64,000 nt of DNA from Comamonas endophytica (GTDB lineage: Bacteria; Pseudomonadota; Gammaproteobacteria; Burkholderiales; Burkholderiaceae_C): contig NZ_CP106881.1 in NCBI RefSeq assembly GCF_023634805.2, positions 1,302,001 through 1,366,000 of the forward strand, in the 5' to 3' direction. This document shows positions 48,798 to 57,350 of the stretch, one piece after another (position 1 is the first letter of the stretch; the number at the start of each line of letters is the position of its first letter). Both the position numbers and the translations under genes were made by a program. The notes under the pieces are model-generated. The model saw only the letters and a program-made list of their open reading frames with translations, had not been told where the DNA came from and searched no databases.

Positions 48798-50835
48798 ATG
48801 GCGCATCTTCTGCGCGGCGGCGCTGGCGGCGCTGTGCCTGGGCCTGATGGCCGCGGCGCTGGTCTGGCAGGCGCAGGCGCATGCCGGGCGGCAGCAGGCG
48901 CAGATGCTGCTGCAGGCCCAGGCCCATGCCTGGCAACAGCTGCAGATGCAGCAGATGCAGCAGCTGCAGCGCCTTGCGGCACAGCTGGCCGACAGCCATG
49001 CGCGGACTCCGGAGCCGCCGCTGCAGCTGCGGATGCTGGCAATGGCCAGGGAACATGCGGGGCTGCGCATCGATCTGCTGGACGAGGACGCAAGCCTGCT
49101 GGCCACGACCGCGGACGGTGCCGATGCCGAGCCGCTGCTCGATGCACAGGCCCTGCAGCGCTGGCGCCAGCATCCGCAGCCGATGGCGGGCCTGTACCAG
49201 GCCACGGCACGCGGCTACCACTGGCTCCAGCCGCAGCGCATCGGCGCACAGGTACTGGTGCTGGGCCAGGATGCGAGCGCAGCCCTGCCGCTGATGGCCC
49301 AGCGCCTGGACGGGGAGTTCTTCCTGCTCAACCTGCGCGGCAAGCCCGTGGCCGGCAGCGTGGGCGGCGATGCATTGTGGCCCCAGGCCGCGCTGCCGGC
49401 GCGCGCCGCGCACGTGCTCACGCTGCCCGCTGGCGATCCACGCCTGGCCGGCCAGCCCGCGCTGCAGCTCGTCAGCCAGCCGCTGGCCGGCGCACGTGGC
49501 AGCGTGGTGGGCAGCCTGGTCTGGAAACGCGCGGCCGGCGAGGAGCCGCAGCGCCAGCGCGAGTTCCTGCGCGGCGCGGCGGCGCAACTGGCGGCCGTGC
49601 TGGCACTTGCCCTGGGAGGCCTGTGGATGTTCCTGCGGCATGCGCTCGACCCGCTGGCGCACAACGTGCAGGTGCTGCAGTCGCTGGCCGCGGGGCGGAC
49701 CGAGGTGGCGCCGCACCCGGGCGAAGAGGACGCCGAGGACGAATCGGGCAAGATGGCGCGCGCCGCCCTGCAGCTGCGCGCCGAACTGCTGAGCCTGGAG
49801 ACCCTGCGCCAGGAGCGCCTGCGCGCGCGCCACCAGCAGGAGCGGCTGATCCGCGAGCAGCTGCGCAGCCTGGCGGAGAGCCTCGACCCCGGCTCGCGCG
49901 AGGAAATCCTGCAGGCCCTGTCCGCGCCCGCCGCCGCCAAGGCCGACGAAGCGCCGAACGTGCTGGCCGAGCTGGCGAGCATCCTGGGGCGGATGTCGGC
50001 CCTGGTCAGCACCCAGCAGGGCCGGCTGCTCAAGCTGCTGCGCGAAGTGCAGGCCTCGGTGCACACCCAGACGATGCTGGCCAGCCTGCAGCAGGAGCTG
50101 GAAATCGCACGCGAGATGCAGCTGTCGATCCTTCCGCGACGGACGCCGGACCGGCCCGAGGTGGAGGTCGCCCCGGCGATGATCCCCGCCAAGGAGGTCG
50201 GCGGCGATTTCTACGATTATTTCGCGCTGGATGAAGACCACCTGGCCCTGGTCATTGCCGATGTGTCGGGCAAGGGTGTGCCCGCGGCGTTCTTCATGGC
50301 CATCTCGCGCACCCTGCTCAAGAGCAGCGGCCTGTTCCTGCGCAAGCCGGGCACGACCATTGCCGCGCTCAATGACCAGCTGTGCCTGGAGAACGACCAG
50401 ATGATGTTCGTCACCGTGTTCTATGCGGTGCTGCAGCTGTCCACGGGCCGGCTGACCTATGTGAACGCCGGCCACAACCCGCCGATCCTGCTGCGCCAGG
50501 GCAGCGCCCAATACTTTCCCAAGGGCCGCAACATGGGCCTGGCCGTGCTGGAGGGCCAGCAATACCACGAGGGCACGCTGCAGCTGATGCCGGGCGACTG
50601 CCTGCTGCTCTATACCGACGGCGTCACCGAAGCCACCGATGCGCAGGGCGCGCTGCTGGGCGAGGCGCGGCTGCTGGAGGTGGCGCAGTCCTTCAGCGCG
50701 CAGTCGAACCGCAGCGGGCCCGCGCGCCAGCTCACCGCGCTTGTCGTCGAGGAGGTGCGGCGCTTCGAAGCCGGCGCGGCCCAGGCCGACGACATCACCG
50801 TCATGGCGCTGGCCTACCGGGGCAATGCGCCATGA
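48787..50835 (+). CDS. Membrane-bound SpoIIE/RsbU-type PP2C serine phosphatase
   Basis: 682 residues. Helix 1 about 5-27, periplasmic region about 28-260, helix 2 about 265-287, a HAMP-like segment with LDPLAHNVQVLQSLAAGR, and a coiled linker. The PP2C domain (about 435-680) has AREMQLSILPRR, KEVGGDFYDYF and VIADVSGKGVPAAFFM metal-site residues, FVTVFYAVL, YVNAGHNPPILL and LLLYTDGVTEA. Expected to dephosphorylate a STAS anti-anti-sigma factor, as Bordetella BtrU does. The matching kinase (45599) and STAS (57351) genes flank it. Confidence 0.9.
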   Translation: MSLRWRIFCAAALAALCLGLMAAALVWQAQAHAGRQQAQMLLQAQAHAWQQLQMQQMQQLQRLAAQLADSHARTPEPPLQLRMLAMAREHAGLRIDLLDEDASLLATTADGADAEPLLDAQALQRWRQHPQPMAGLYQATARGYHWLQPQRIGAQVLVLGQDASAALPLMAQRLDGEFFLLNLRGKPVAGSVGGDALWPQAALPARAAHVLTLPAGDPRLAGQPALQLVSQPLAGARGSVVGSLVWKRAAGEEPQRQREFLRGAAAQLAAVLALALGGLWMFLRHALDPLAHNVQVLQSLAAGRTEVAPHPGEEDAEDESGKMARAALQLRAELLSLETLRQERLRARHQQERLIREQLRSLAESLDPGSREEILQALSAPAAAKADEAPNVLAELASILGRMSALVSTQQGRLLKLLREVQASVHTQTMLASLQQELEIAREMQLSILPRRTPDRPEVEVAPAMIPAKEVGGDFYDYFALDEDHLALVIADVSGKGVPAAFFMAISRTLLKSSGLFLRKPGTTIAALNDQLCLENDQMMFVTVFYAVLQLSTGRLTYVNAGHNPPILLRQGSAQYFPKGRNMGLAVLEGQQYHEGTLQLMPGDCLLLYTDGVTEATDAQGALLGEARLLEVAQSFSAQSNRSGPARQLTALVVEEVRRFEAGAAQADDITVMALAYRGNAP

Positions 50836-51602
50836 GCCGCAGGCGCCCCTCCTCCACTGGGCGGGAAGCCCCCGCGCTGGCGACGCTTCTGCCCGGCGCG
50901 CAGATGCGCACACTGGGGCCGCAGGATTTCGCTGCCTGGCGGCAGCTGCGCAACGAAGTGATCTCGGGGCTCGCGCACCCCGACATGTATATGCGCGAGG
51001 ACGATGAAGCCGCATTCTTCGCGCAGCACCTGCCGCCCCGCGGCCACTGCCTCGGCGTGTGGCTCGGAGACGAACTCGCGGCTTACGCGATGCTGGACCT
51101 GCCCGAGGCCGGCGCGCCCGGCCACCTGGGCGCGGCCATCGGCCTGGCGCCGCGCGAACAGGCCGGCGTGGCCCATCTGGCCAGCTGCATGGTGCGCGCA
51201 CCCTGGCGCGGAAACCAGTTGCAGGCCCTGCTGCTGCAGCTGCGCTATGCCATGGCGCAGGCCTGCCACCGGCCGCGCTGCCTGGCCATGGTGTCGCTGC
51301 ACAACGCGGCCAGCCGGCACAACCTGCTGGCCCAGGGCATGTGGATCGAATGGACCGGCACGATCGACGGGCTGCGCCGCCATGTGCTGCAGATCGACCT
51401 GCGCGGCGCGCCACGCTGGGACCTGTCGCAGACCCGGCTGATTGCCGGCGACGACTTCGCGCAGCTGTGCGCCGCGGCCGCCGAAGGCTATGCCGGCGTG
51501 GAAGAGGTGTGCGGCGGCGCGCGGCCGGTGCTGCGCTATGCGCGCCGCCTGCCCGCCTGCGGCAGTCCAAGCGCCGGGGATGGCGCGGAAGACGCCCCAT
51601 GA
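50832..51602 (+). CDS. GNAT-like N-acetyltransferase family protein
   Basis: 256 residues. A central acetyl-CoA-binding-type segment VAHLASCMVRAPWRGNQLQALLLQLRYAMAQA, with the R/Q-x-x-G/N-L-type loop PWRGNQLQALL, then HNAASRHNLLAQGMWIEWTG typical of the GNAT C-terminal half. The substrate is unknown. Translationally coupled at both ends, so it is an integral member of the sensor operon. The weak loop makes catalytic activity uncertain. Confidence 0.72.
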   Translation: MSRRRPSSTGREAPALATLLPGAQMRTLGPQDFAAWRQLRNEVISGLAHPDMYMREDDEAAFFAQHLPPRGHCLGVWLGDELAAYAMLDLPEAGAPGHLGAAIGLAPREQAGVAHLASCMVRAPWRGNQLQALLLQLRYAMAQACHRPRCLAMVSLHNAASRHNLLAQGMWIEWTGTIDGLRRHVLQIDLRGAPRWDLSQTRLIAGDDFAQLCAAAAEGYAGVEEVCGGARPVLRYARRLPACGSPSAGDGAEDAP

Positions 51603-54124
51603 ACAGCGCCGCACGCCGGATCGGGCGCGAAGCCCTGCTGTTTTCCACGCTCTGCGCTACCGTGCTGTTCGGCCTGTCGCTGGTGCTGATCAGCTGGCAT
51701 GTGCAGCAGTTGCTGACCGACCTGACGCAGCAGCGCGTGCTGCGCCTGAGCCAGCAGGTCAGCCTGGAAGCCGACCGCGGCCTGCGCTTTGGCGTGGGGT
51801 TGCCGGAGCAGACCGCGTGGCTTGCGCGGCTTCAGCAACTGGACCGGCAGGAGCCGCAGCTGCTCGGGCTGCAGCTGCAGGCCATGGACGGCACACTCAT
51901 TGCCCAGGCCGGAGATGCGCAGCACGCGGGCGCCGTGCGCAGCGCCTGGCACCGCCAGCTGGCAGAAGCTGCGCTCACGCAGCCGCTGGTGAAACAAGAC
52001 AGCAACCGGCTGCACATCGGCCGCACTTTGGCCGACGCCAGTGGACAGGCCAGCGCTCAGCTCTGGATCAGCATCGACCTGCGCTCCACGCAGGCTCAGG
52101 CCCGGGCCGCGGGGCTGCGCATCCTGGGCCAGTTGGCGCCGCTTTTGCTGCTGGCGCTGGCACTGGCCTGGGCTGCGCTCTGGCGCCTGGGCCTGCAATG
52201 GCAGGGCGCGGGGCACAAACGCACCACCACGGCGCTGGTGCTGTCGGCCACGCTGGTCTGCGCCGCCACGCCGCTGGCCATGGTATGGAGTGCGAGCGAC
52301 ATGGCGCGCCCATTGGTGGCGCGGCAGATTGCGGCGAACGCCGACGCGATGGCGCGCACGCTGGGCCAGCAGATCGCACGCGCGCATGCGCTGGGCATTC
52401 CCCTGGTGCAACTGCAGGGCGTGCGCGCGCTGTTCGATGATGCGCTGCAGCGCGCGCCTGAACTGGGCTTTGTGGCGTTGCGCGGCGCCGCGGGCGAGGA
52501 GTTGCACGCCACCCGCCAACGCGGTTTGGCAAGCGACGCGGATGCGCGGGCCGCGCAGGAGCAGCGCCTGTTTCCCGCGACGCCGCAGGGCGCACAGCTG
52601 GTGGTCGGCTACCCGACCGATTACGTCGATCGTCAGACGGACGGCATGCTGCTCGATCTGGCGCTGGCACTGGTGGTATCCGCGGTGCTGCTGCTGGAAT
52701 GCGCGCGTGGGCGCTGGCAGCGCTCCACCCTGGCCGCGCTGGTCGCGCAGCGCCTGGCGCGGCGTGCGGCACGCGCGGCCGTGCGCGCATCCCTGTTCCG
52801 GCGGCGCGGCGCGGCGGCGCCCGGCGCAGCGGCGCCCGGCGCAGCGGCGCCCGGCGCAGCGGCATTCGCTCCCGCCGCGCCGGATCCGGCCACCACTGCG
52901 CAGCTGACACGGCTACGGCTGGTCATTTTCCTGATAGCGATGTCCGAGGAGCTGCTGCGCCCCTTTTTAACGGTGTTTGCCATCGACATGCCGTCGCCGG
53001 ATCCGCAACCGAGCCCGACGCTGGTGGCGAATCTGGCAGTTGCCGCCTTCATGGCCACGCTGGCGCTGGCACAGCCGGCCGGCCCGGCGCTGGCGCAGCG
53101 CATCGACCTGCGCCGGGGACTGGTGCTGTCGGCGCTGGCCGGCAGCCTGGCGCTGGCGGCCACGGGCGCGGCGCAGTCGGCGCAGGCGCTGGTGCTTCTG
53201 CGCGCCTTCGCGGGCATGGCCTATGGCCTGGCGCTGATCCTGGCGCAGACCGCCATGCTGCGCACCACACCGCCGGCCCAGCGCGCACGCGGCATGACGC
53301 AGATCGTGGGCGCGATCGTGGCCGCAGGCATCGTCGGGCCGCCGTTTGGCGGCATGGTCGCCGCGCAGGCCGGTGCGCCCGCCGGATGCGCGGCCTGCGC
53401 GCTGTGCCTGCTGCTGGCGGCGTTCTTCAGCCAGCGCCTGGCGCCCGTGCCGCACACGGCCGGCGCGGACCAGGCCACGGGCGGCTGGCGCGGCTATGCG
53501 GCCGTGCTGCGCAACCCGCGCGCGCTGGCCGTGATCCTGGGCGCAGGGCTGCCCGCGCGCCTGGTGGCGGTGATGCTGCTGGCCGTGGTCGTGCCGCTGC
53601 AGATGAACGCGCTGGAGCAGCCCGCGGCCGTCACCGGGCGCGCGCTGCTGCTGTACTTCCTGGTGTTCGCCATCAGCGCGCCATGGATTGCGCAATGGTC
53701 CGATGCCAGCGGCCGGCGCACGCCCTTTCTGATCGCCGGCGGCCTGGTCGGCGCGCTGGCCTGCTGGGCGCTGCCCGGACTGGGCGGCGTGCCGGGCATG
53801 GCCATCGGCTGCGCGCTGCTCGGGCTCGGGCAGGCGCTGCAGTCCTCGCCGCAGCTGGCGCTGGTCACGGAACTCTTCGAGCCACAACCAGGCCGGCCGC
53901 AGCACGCCAGCCCCGAACAGGCGCTGGCCGCCTTCCGCCTGCTCGAGCGGCTGGGCAGCATTGCGGCGCCATTTGCCACCGCCTGGGCGGTCGCTGCGCT
54001 GGGCTACGCCGGGGCCCTGTGGGCCATCGGTCTGTTGCTGGCCCTTGCCACGCTGGCCATGCTGGCCGCGCTGCGCCCTGCTGCGGACGCCGTTTCCTTC
54101 AACCCCCTGCCTGGATCGCCATGA
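51599..54124 (+). CDS. Double periplasmic sensor fused to an MFS transporter
   Basis: 841 residues. Two TM-periplasmic-TM modules (about 15-190 and 210-385) precede a PGAAA-repeat linker (about 402-425) and a 12-helix MFS domain (about 435-835) containing RIDLRRGLVLSALAGSL, LRAFAGMAYGLALI and WIAQWSDASGRRTPFLIAGG, the typical loop 2-3 and 8-9 regions. Sensor segments are GVGLPEQTAWLARLQQLDRQ and LGIPLVQLQGVRALFDDAL. The fusion suggests transport-coupled sensing. Coupled to both neighbours by ATGA overlaps. Confidence 0.82.
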   Translation: MNSAARRIGREALLFSTLCATVLFGLSLVLISWHVQQLLTDLTQQRVLRLSQQVSLEADRGLRFGVGLPEQTAWLARLQQLDRQEPQLLGLQLQAMDGTLIAQAGDAQHAGAVRSAWHRQLAEAALTQPLVKQDSNRLHIGRTLADASGQASAQLWISIDLRSTQAQARAAGLRILGQLAPLLLLALALAWAALWRLGLQWQGAGHKRTTTALVLSATLVCAATPLAMVWSASDMARPLVARQIAANADAMARTLGQQIARAHALGIPLVQLQGVRALFDDALQRAPELGFVALRGAAGEELHATRQRGLASDADARAAQEQRLFPATPQGAQLVVGYPTDYVDRQTDGMLLDLALALVVSAVLLLECARGRWQRSTLAALVAQRLARRAARAAVRASLFRRRGAAAPGAAAPGAAAPGAAAFAPAAPDPATTAQLTRLRLVIFLIAMSEELLRPFLTVFAIDMPSPDPQPSPTLVANLAVAAFMATLALAQPAGPALAQRIDLRRGLVLSALAGSLALAATGAAQSAQALVLLRAFAGMAYGLALILAQTAMLRTTPPAQRARGMTQIVGAIVAAGIVGPPFGGMVAAQAGAPAGCAACALCLLLAAFFSQRLAPVPHTAGADQATGGWRGYAAVLRNPRALAVILGAGLPARLVAVMLLAVVVPLQMNALEQPAAVTGRALLLYFLVFAISAPWIAQWSDASGRRTPFLIAGGLVGALACWALPGLGGVPGMAIGCALLGLGQALQSSPQLALVTELFEPQPGRPQHASPEQALAAFRLLERLGSIAAPFATAWAVAALGYAGALWAIGLLLALATLAMLAALRPAADAVSFNPLPGSP

Positions 54125-55182
54125 AGACCCACATCCTGCTTCGCTGCCTGCTGCGGCCGGCATTGCTCCTGGGGCTTGCCCTGGGCTGCGCGGCCTCGGC
54201 CATCGCCCAGTCCCCTGCGCCGGTGGCGGCCCCGCCCTTCACCATCGCCATGGTGCTGCCGCGCGCGCCGCAAAGCACCGAAGCCGGCTTTCGCAGCTAC
54301 CTGGAGCGCGAGGGCGTTGCGGCGCGCTACGCCGAGGTGCGCTTCAGCGGCAACCCGTCCGATGCGCCCGCGCTGCGCCAGCAGGTCGCGGCGCTCAAGC
54401 CCGATCTGGTCTATGCCTGGGGCACGCCCACGGCGCTGGCGCTGGCCGGCCGCCATGACCAGAGCAATGCCGACAACCCGCTGCGCAGCACCCCGATCGT
54501 GTTCACCGAGGTCACGGACCCGGTCAATGCGGGCCTGATCAAGAACCTGGCGCATCCCGAGCGCAACATCACCGGCGTGAGCCATGTGGCGCCGCTCGAC
54601 GTGCAGTTCAACGCCATCCAGGCCTACCGGCCATTCCGCCGCATCGGCTACCTGCACAACCCGGCCGAGCCGAACTCGCTGGGCATCCTGCGCGGACTGC
54701 AGGCGCATGCGCAGCGCCAGGGCCTGCAGGTGATCGAAGCCAGCCTCGGGCTGGATGCCCACCAGGAACCCGATCCGGCGCAGATCGCGCCGCTGGTGGC
54801 CGACATCGCGGCGCGCGGCGCCGACCTGCTCTACGTCGGCCCGATCACCTTCCTGGCCTTCACCCACCGCGATGCCGTCACGCAGGCCGCACGCCAGCAC
54901 CGGCTGCCCACGTTCTGCGCGACGGAAAGCATCGTGCGGCGCTCGGGCTGCCTGTTCGGGCTGTTTTCCAACGACACCAATGTCGGCCGCTTCGCGGGCG
55001 CGATGGCGCACCGGATCCTGGTCGAAAGGAAACCGGTCAGTGCCGTTGCGGCATCGACGCTGCAACGCTTTTCGCTGCTGGTGAACCTGCCCGTGGCACA
55101 GGCACTGGAGCTGTATCCGCCGATGCTGCTGCTGAACGTGGCGGAGGTGATTCCCGTGGCGCCGGTGGCGCGCACGCGCTGA
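54121..55182 (+). CDS. ABC-type substrate-binding protein (PF04392-like)
   Basis: 353 residues, exported by signal peptide ending ASAIAQ (about residue 30). A two-lobe periplasmic binding protein with FTIAMVLPRAPQSTEAGF, VYAWGTPTALALAGR, TPIVFTEVTDPVNAGLIKNL and NITGVSH, matching the TrpX/PF04392 family. No permease or ATPase gene is present, so it probably delivers ligand to the adjacent sensors and not to a transporter. Last gene of the operon, 27 bp before the convergent end of sctF. Confidence 0.83.
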   Translation: MKTHILLRCLLRPALLLGLALGCAASAIAQSPAPVAAPPFTIAMVLPRAPQSTEAGFRSYLEREGVAARYAEVRFSGNPSDAPALRQQVAALKPDLVYAWGTPTALALAGRHDQSNADNPLRSTPIVFTEVTDPVNAGLIKNLAHPERNITGVSHVAPLDVQFNAIQAYRPFRRIGYLHNPAEPNSLGILRGLQAHAQRQGLQVIEASLGLDAHQEPDPAQIAPLVADIAARGADLLYVGPITFLAFTHRDAVTQAARQHRLPTFCATESIVRRSGCLFGLFSNDTNVGRFAGAMAHRILVERKPVSAVAASTLQRFSLLVNLPVAQALELYPPMLLLNVAEVIPVAPVARTR

Positions 55183-55209
55183 GCGCCGCCAACGCCTGCG
55201 GCCCGGGCC

Positions 55210-55440
55210 TCATGCCGCCTTCTGGATCACGCCTTTCAAGGTGTCGGCAAGCTCCTTGGTGATGGTGCTCTGGATCTGCGTCAGGATGCTCCACTGCTGG
55301 ATCTCGTGCTGCATCTTCAGCATCTGGGCCGTGGTCGGGTTCTCGTCCATTGCATCCAGGGTGGTTTTCAGCGCGGTTTCGCGCGCAGTGGTGACCGCCC
55401 CCAGCTTGGTATTGATGGCGTCGAAAGTAATGGCAGCCAT
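55210..55440 (-). CDS. sctF: Type III secretion needle protein SctF
   Basis: 76 residues, the size of needle subunits (MxiH, PscF, YscF). Helix-turn-helix with NPTTAQMLKMQHEIQQW and the conserved tail STITKELADTLKGVIQKAA. It polymerises into the hollow extracellular needle. AGAGGAAC precedes the ATG. Follows sctE by 13 bp and matches the yscD-E-F gene order. Slightly shorter than most. Confidence 0.9.
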   Translation of the reverse strand: MAAITFDAINTKLGAVTTARETALKTTLDAMDENPTTAQMLKMQHEIQQWSILTQIQSTITKELADTLKGVIQKAA

Positions 55441-55453
55441 GGAAGTTCCTCTT

Positions 55454-55765
55454 TCAAAGGTCGGGAAATGAAAAACCGCTGCCGGTGACGGGCGGCGGAA
55501 GGGTACGGCCGGGCGCAGGCGCCGGCCAATTCTCAATGACATCCAGTGCGGCCTGGCAGGCATCGACCAGCCCTGCCAGTTCACGGTAGCGCTCCGGCAA
55601 GACCCCCGCGGAAATGCCCTCGCGCGCGCGCTGTGCCAGCGCCTGCAGCTGGGCCTGGGTCTGTTCGCGCAGCGCCCCGGCGTCCGGTCCGCGCAGCCCC
55701 TCCTCGAGGGGACTCAGCGCATCGGGAAACGAAGATGGCAAGGGGGCGGGCAACAACAGTTTCAT
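55454..55765 (-). CDS. sctE: YscE/EscE-family needle co-chaperone SctE
   Basis: 103 residues. The central helical region LREQTQAQLQALAQRAREGI and RYRELAGLVDACQAALDVIE is typical of the YscE/EscE/SsaE group, which keep the needle subunit soluble together with YscG. The Pro-rich termini are unusual. Start overlaps the sctD stop by 4 bp (ATGA). Confidence 0.75.
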   Translation of the reverse strand: MKLLLPAPLPSSFPDALSPLEEGLRGPDAGALREQTQAQLQALAQRAREGISAGVLPERYRELAGLVDACQAALDVIENWPAPAPGRTLPPPVTGSGFSFPDL

Positions 55766-57201
55766 CGTGCGACTTCCAGACGTTTGGGGCCATTCCATAC
55801 GATATGGTCTGGCGCCACGGCCACCAGTTGCCAGCCGGAACGCGTGCCACCGGGCTGGAGCTTCTCGCCATCGGCCAGCACCACATAAGGCGCCGGGCCA
55901 CCGACCACACTGCGGATGCTGAAAGGCAATCCGCTGGCGCCGGCACCGACCCTCGCGGGTGCCGTGTCCTGCTGCAGCCAGCGGGTCTGCAGCACGAAGG
56001 GCACTCCGGCCAGAGGCGACTGCGGCGCGGCCAGCAGGCGTTCGAGCAGCGGGCGCTGCGCGGCGTTGACATCGACCTGCACCAGCAACTGCTCGCCATC
56101 CCATTCCACCTCGGTGACGCCCAGCCCCTGCGCCTGCAGCCAGCGGCGCACTGCGGGCGCCTGCATCGAGGCCACGCGCAGGCCGTCCACAATCTCGATG
56201 CCCTGGGGCGCGCGTTCGCGCAGCTGCGCCAGGATCGCCTGGTGCTGCGCGGGCGTGGCCACCAGGCCCGTGGCCTGCACCTTGCCGGAGCCGGCCGGCG
56301 TGAACTGCAGATGTGCTCCATGCGCCGACGCGGCATCCTGCAGGACATCGAGCATCTCGGACGCCGTGTGCACCGCCAGGCGCGGCAATGGCCGCAGGCC
56401 CGAGAGCCCTTGCGCCAGGCGATCGAACTGCTCCACGCCGTCCACCCAGCCACTCACGGTGACACCGCCTTCGGCATTGGGCGTGACCTCCATGCGCAGC
56501 GCCGGGTCCACCAGTGCGATGGCCAGGCTGGCCTGCTTCACCGCGTCGTCGCGGGCTTGTGGCGACAGCGCCGCCTTTGCCGGTTTCTCGTTCAGCGATT
56601 CGGCGAGGGCGGGCGGGGGCAGCCGCCCCCACAGCATCCAGCTGCCCGCGAGCAGGGCCAGCGCCAGTGCGGCACCGGTTGCAAGCTGGCCGCGGCGCGA
56701 GGGGCGCGGCGCGGCGGGGGACCGCATCCGCACCTCCTGCACCTCCTGCACCTCCTGCACGTCATGCACTTCCTGCACTTCCTGCGCGCCGGGCATTTCC
56801 TGCACCTCCTGCCCCGTCCCGGCCGGCGGCTGCGCCGGGTCCGTGGGCAGCGGCGGCACGAATGCCTGCCACGGCACATGCGGCGCGCAAACCGTCACGC
56901 CGACCTGCCCCAGCAATGCCGTGGCGCCAAAGGCGTGGACGGGCGCCGCCGTTGCATCGGCATCCGCCAGCGTCCAGCCGCCGGGCTGCAGATGCAGCCG
57001 CACCGGCGCCTCCAGGCCACAGTCGCCGATCAGTACGTCGCAATCCCCGGCACTGCCGATGCGCAGCGGCTCGCCCGCCTCGACGGGCAGCGAGGCCCCC
57101 TGGTGGCAGCCGGAAAGGACACGCAGCTCCAGGTCCGGAAGGTCCGCACCGGCTGCCGGCGGCGTCATCGCCGCCCTGTCTTGTGCATGGGCGTTCGTCA
57201 T
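55762..57201 (-). CDS. sctD: Type III secretion inner-membrane ring protein SctD
   Basis: 479 residues of the YscD/PrgH family. Cytoplasmic FHA-like domain about 22-110 (LELRVLSGCHQGASLPV and RIGSAGDCDVLIGD), a QEVQEV repeat linker (about 130-157), one membrane helix (about 172-190), then three periplasmic ring modules (RVASMQAPAVRRWLQAQGLG visible). Forms the outer ring of the MS structure. Upstream gene of sctD-E-F. A weak ribosome binding site makes the exact start slightly uncertain. Confidence 0.9.
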   Translation of the reverse strand: MTNAHAQDRAAMTPPAAGADLPDLELRVLSGCHQGASLPVEAGEPLRIGSAGDCDVLIGDCGLEAPVRLHLQPGGWTLADADATAAPVHAFGATALLGQVGVTVCAPHVPWQAFVPPLPTDPAQPPAGTGQEVQEMPGAQEVQEVHDVQEVQEVQEVRMRSPAAPRPSRRGQLATGAALALALLAGSWMLWGRLPPPALAESLNEKPAKAALSPQARDDAVKQASLAIALVDPALRMEVTPNAEGGVTVSGWVDGVEQFDRLAQGLSGLRPLPRLAVHTASEMLDVLQDAASAHGAHLQFTPAGSGKVQATGLVATPAQHQAILAQLRERAPQGIEIVDGLRVASMQAPAVRRWLQAQGLGVTEVEWDGEQLLVQVDVNAAQRPLLERLLAAPQSPLAGVPFVLQTRWLQQDTAPARVGAGASGLPFSIRSVVGGPAPYVVLADGEKLQPGGTRSGWQLVAVAPDHIVWNGPKRLEVAR

Positions 57202-57350
57202 GCTTTCGCCCGGGCGCGCGCGGCGCCATCGATGATGCGGAGAAAACGCACATTTTCCCGGCGAGAAACGCCCGGTTCCATGCCCGCCCGATACAATCCA
57301 TCAGCACCGCCTATCCAGTCAGCCTCATTAATTTGACAAAGGTATTGCCC

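Noticed and set aside
48688-51648. A 986-codon minus-strand frame opposite the phosphatase and GNAT genes
   Set aside because: Antisense shadow; the plus-strand genes have clear PP2C motifs and coupled starts.
57220-57275. A GGAACC upstream of sctD as a fourth ECF-type promoter
   Set aside because: GGAACC is present on the minus strand, but no TTAC follows at 16 nt; the sequence there is GGAAAATG.
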